Source: Clytia hemisphaerica (lineage: Eukaryota; Cnidaria; Hydrozoa; Leptothecata; Clytiidae). From it: a stretch of DNA of 64,000 nt. Made by a program: the position numbers and the translations under genes. This document shows positions 63,541 through 64,000 of the stretch, one piece after another; within the stretch, counting starts at the first letter, position 1; every line of letters begins with the position of its first letter. The notes under the pieces were generated by a model. That model did not search any database, was not told the origin of the DNA, and worked only from the letters and a program-made list of their open reading frames with translations. The DNA is taken from the NCBI GenBank assembly GCA_902728285.1, contig CACVBU010000741.1, positions 186,001-250,000 of the forward strand, read 5' to 3'.

Positions 63541-64000
63541 TGTGTACTACACAGCTTAGATTAATTTTAAAATATTGATCAAATCGTAAGATTAGTTTTT
63601 CTGTTTCTACAAATTTGCCAAAAACGTAAATTTCTTGCCATAAAAAATGCTTGAAACTTGACGTAGAAAGGCATAGATTGTTTCTTGCTCGCATAGAAAC
63701 TGATGTTAATGTTAATCTGTTTTTTCTTCCAGATAAATACATAAACGACAAAAAAAAAACACACAAATCCTATGAACTGATTGAACAGTTAGAAATCATT
63801 AGTATCATCGATGCATTTAATTGGACTTTGTTCACCACGATATCCACTGAAATCTGCTGGTGTATAAAATCTGTTGGTATATGTATCAAATCAGCTCTAT
63901 GATGTTGCGTACAGACAAACGATTTCAAGGTATTTTGAGGTAAGAAAACTCCCTCTCCCCAAAAGCATGCCACTGATTTATAAGTAGGTTGACGTCAACA
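63541..64000. other. right flank, nothing recognised
   Basis: No supported gene. The frames at 63515-63766 and 63651-63902 overlap on opposite strands without domains. Confidence 0.4.

Overview
This is an AT-rich stretch of animal (metazoan) nuclear DNA that is dominated by transposable elements and carries only scraps of host-like genes. The metazoan call rests on two BEL/Pao LTR retrotransposons, CR1/jockey-like LINE fragments, a Penelope-like fragment with a GIY-YIG endonuclease remnant, animal-style CACTA, piggyBac-like and hAT-like DNA elements, GT-AG exon/intron signals, a LicD/fukutin-type exon and an Ig-domain ORF. The species cannot be named from the sequence; a soft-bodied invertebrate (tunicate, cnidarian or lophotrochozoan) is a guess.

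Region 0.3-17.6 kb is a nested doll. A dispersed repeat (intact copy at 57.4-58.6 kb) was split by a 5'-truncated LINE on the minus strand. The LINE reverse-transcriptase ORF was split by a BEL/Pao element with near-identical 862/863-bp LTRs and a 5-bp AACTA target duplication. The BEL gag-pol ORF was split by a 6.7-kb CACTA-type DNA transposon with CACTAC termini, a 3-bp CCT duplication and CGTTCGT/ACGAACG-rich subterminal arrays. The CACTA element carries a 698-bp hAT-like element. Both interrupted ORFs fall back in register when the insertion and one target copy are discounted.

Region 17.6-25 kb holds a TIR element containing a second LINE tail, a piggyBac-like MITE flanked by TTAA, and a LicD/fukutin-family exon on the minus strand. 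Region 25-33.5 kb is a graveyard of minus-strand coding debris, including two or three tandem copies of a CACTA transposase (TNP2-like) N-terminal segment, one split by a C-tract-ended element, plus a 3.2-kb minisatellite with a higher-order pattern of short and long monomers.

Region 33.5-51.2 kb holds a short-period minisatellite split by an insertion with a large hairpin, three copies of a repeat with GGACCTACC ends, two paralogous fragments of an unknown Lys-rich protein, and the second BEL/Pao element (38.4-47.2 kb, AACAT duplication). In that element a protease segment lies inverted next to the 5' LTR and is joined to an intronless antisense ORF with a signal peptide and an Ig domain; its 3' LTR is split by a 2.8-kb TIR element. 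Three small, phase-compatible exons (49.1-49.9 kb, minus) suggest a host-like gene.

Region 51.2-64 kb holds a 130-bp tandem array, a 200-bp MITE, a pogo-like end, a 146-bp minisatellite encoding Thr-rich sequence on the minus strand with repeated poly-Pro segments ending at a candidate splice donor, a tRNA-derived SINE head, an exon with a coding tetranucleotide repeat, a minus-strand ORF pair separated by one in-frame TAG, and a Penelope-like insertion with inverted terminal repeats that each carry a hammerhead-like core. Products, families and ages are inferred by reading the sequence; no database search was run.
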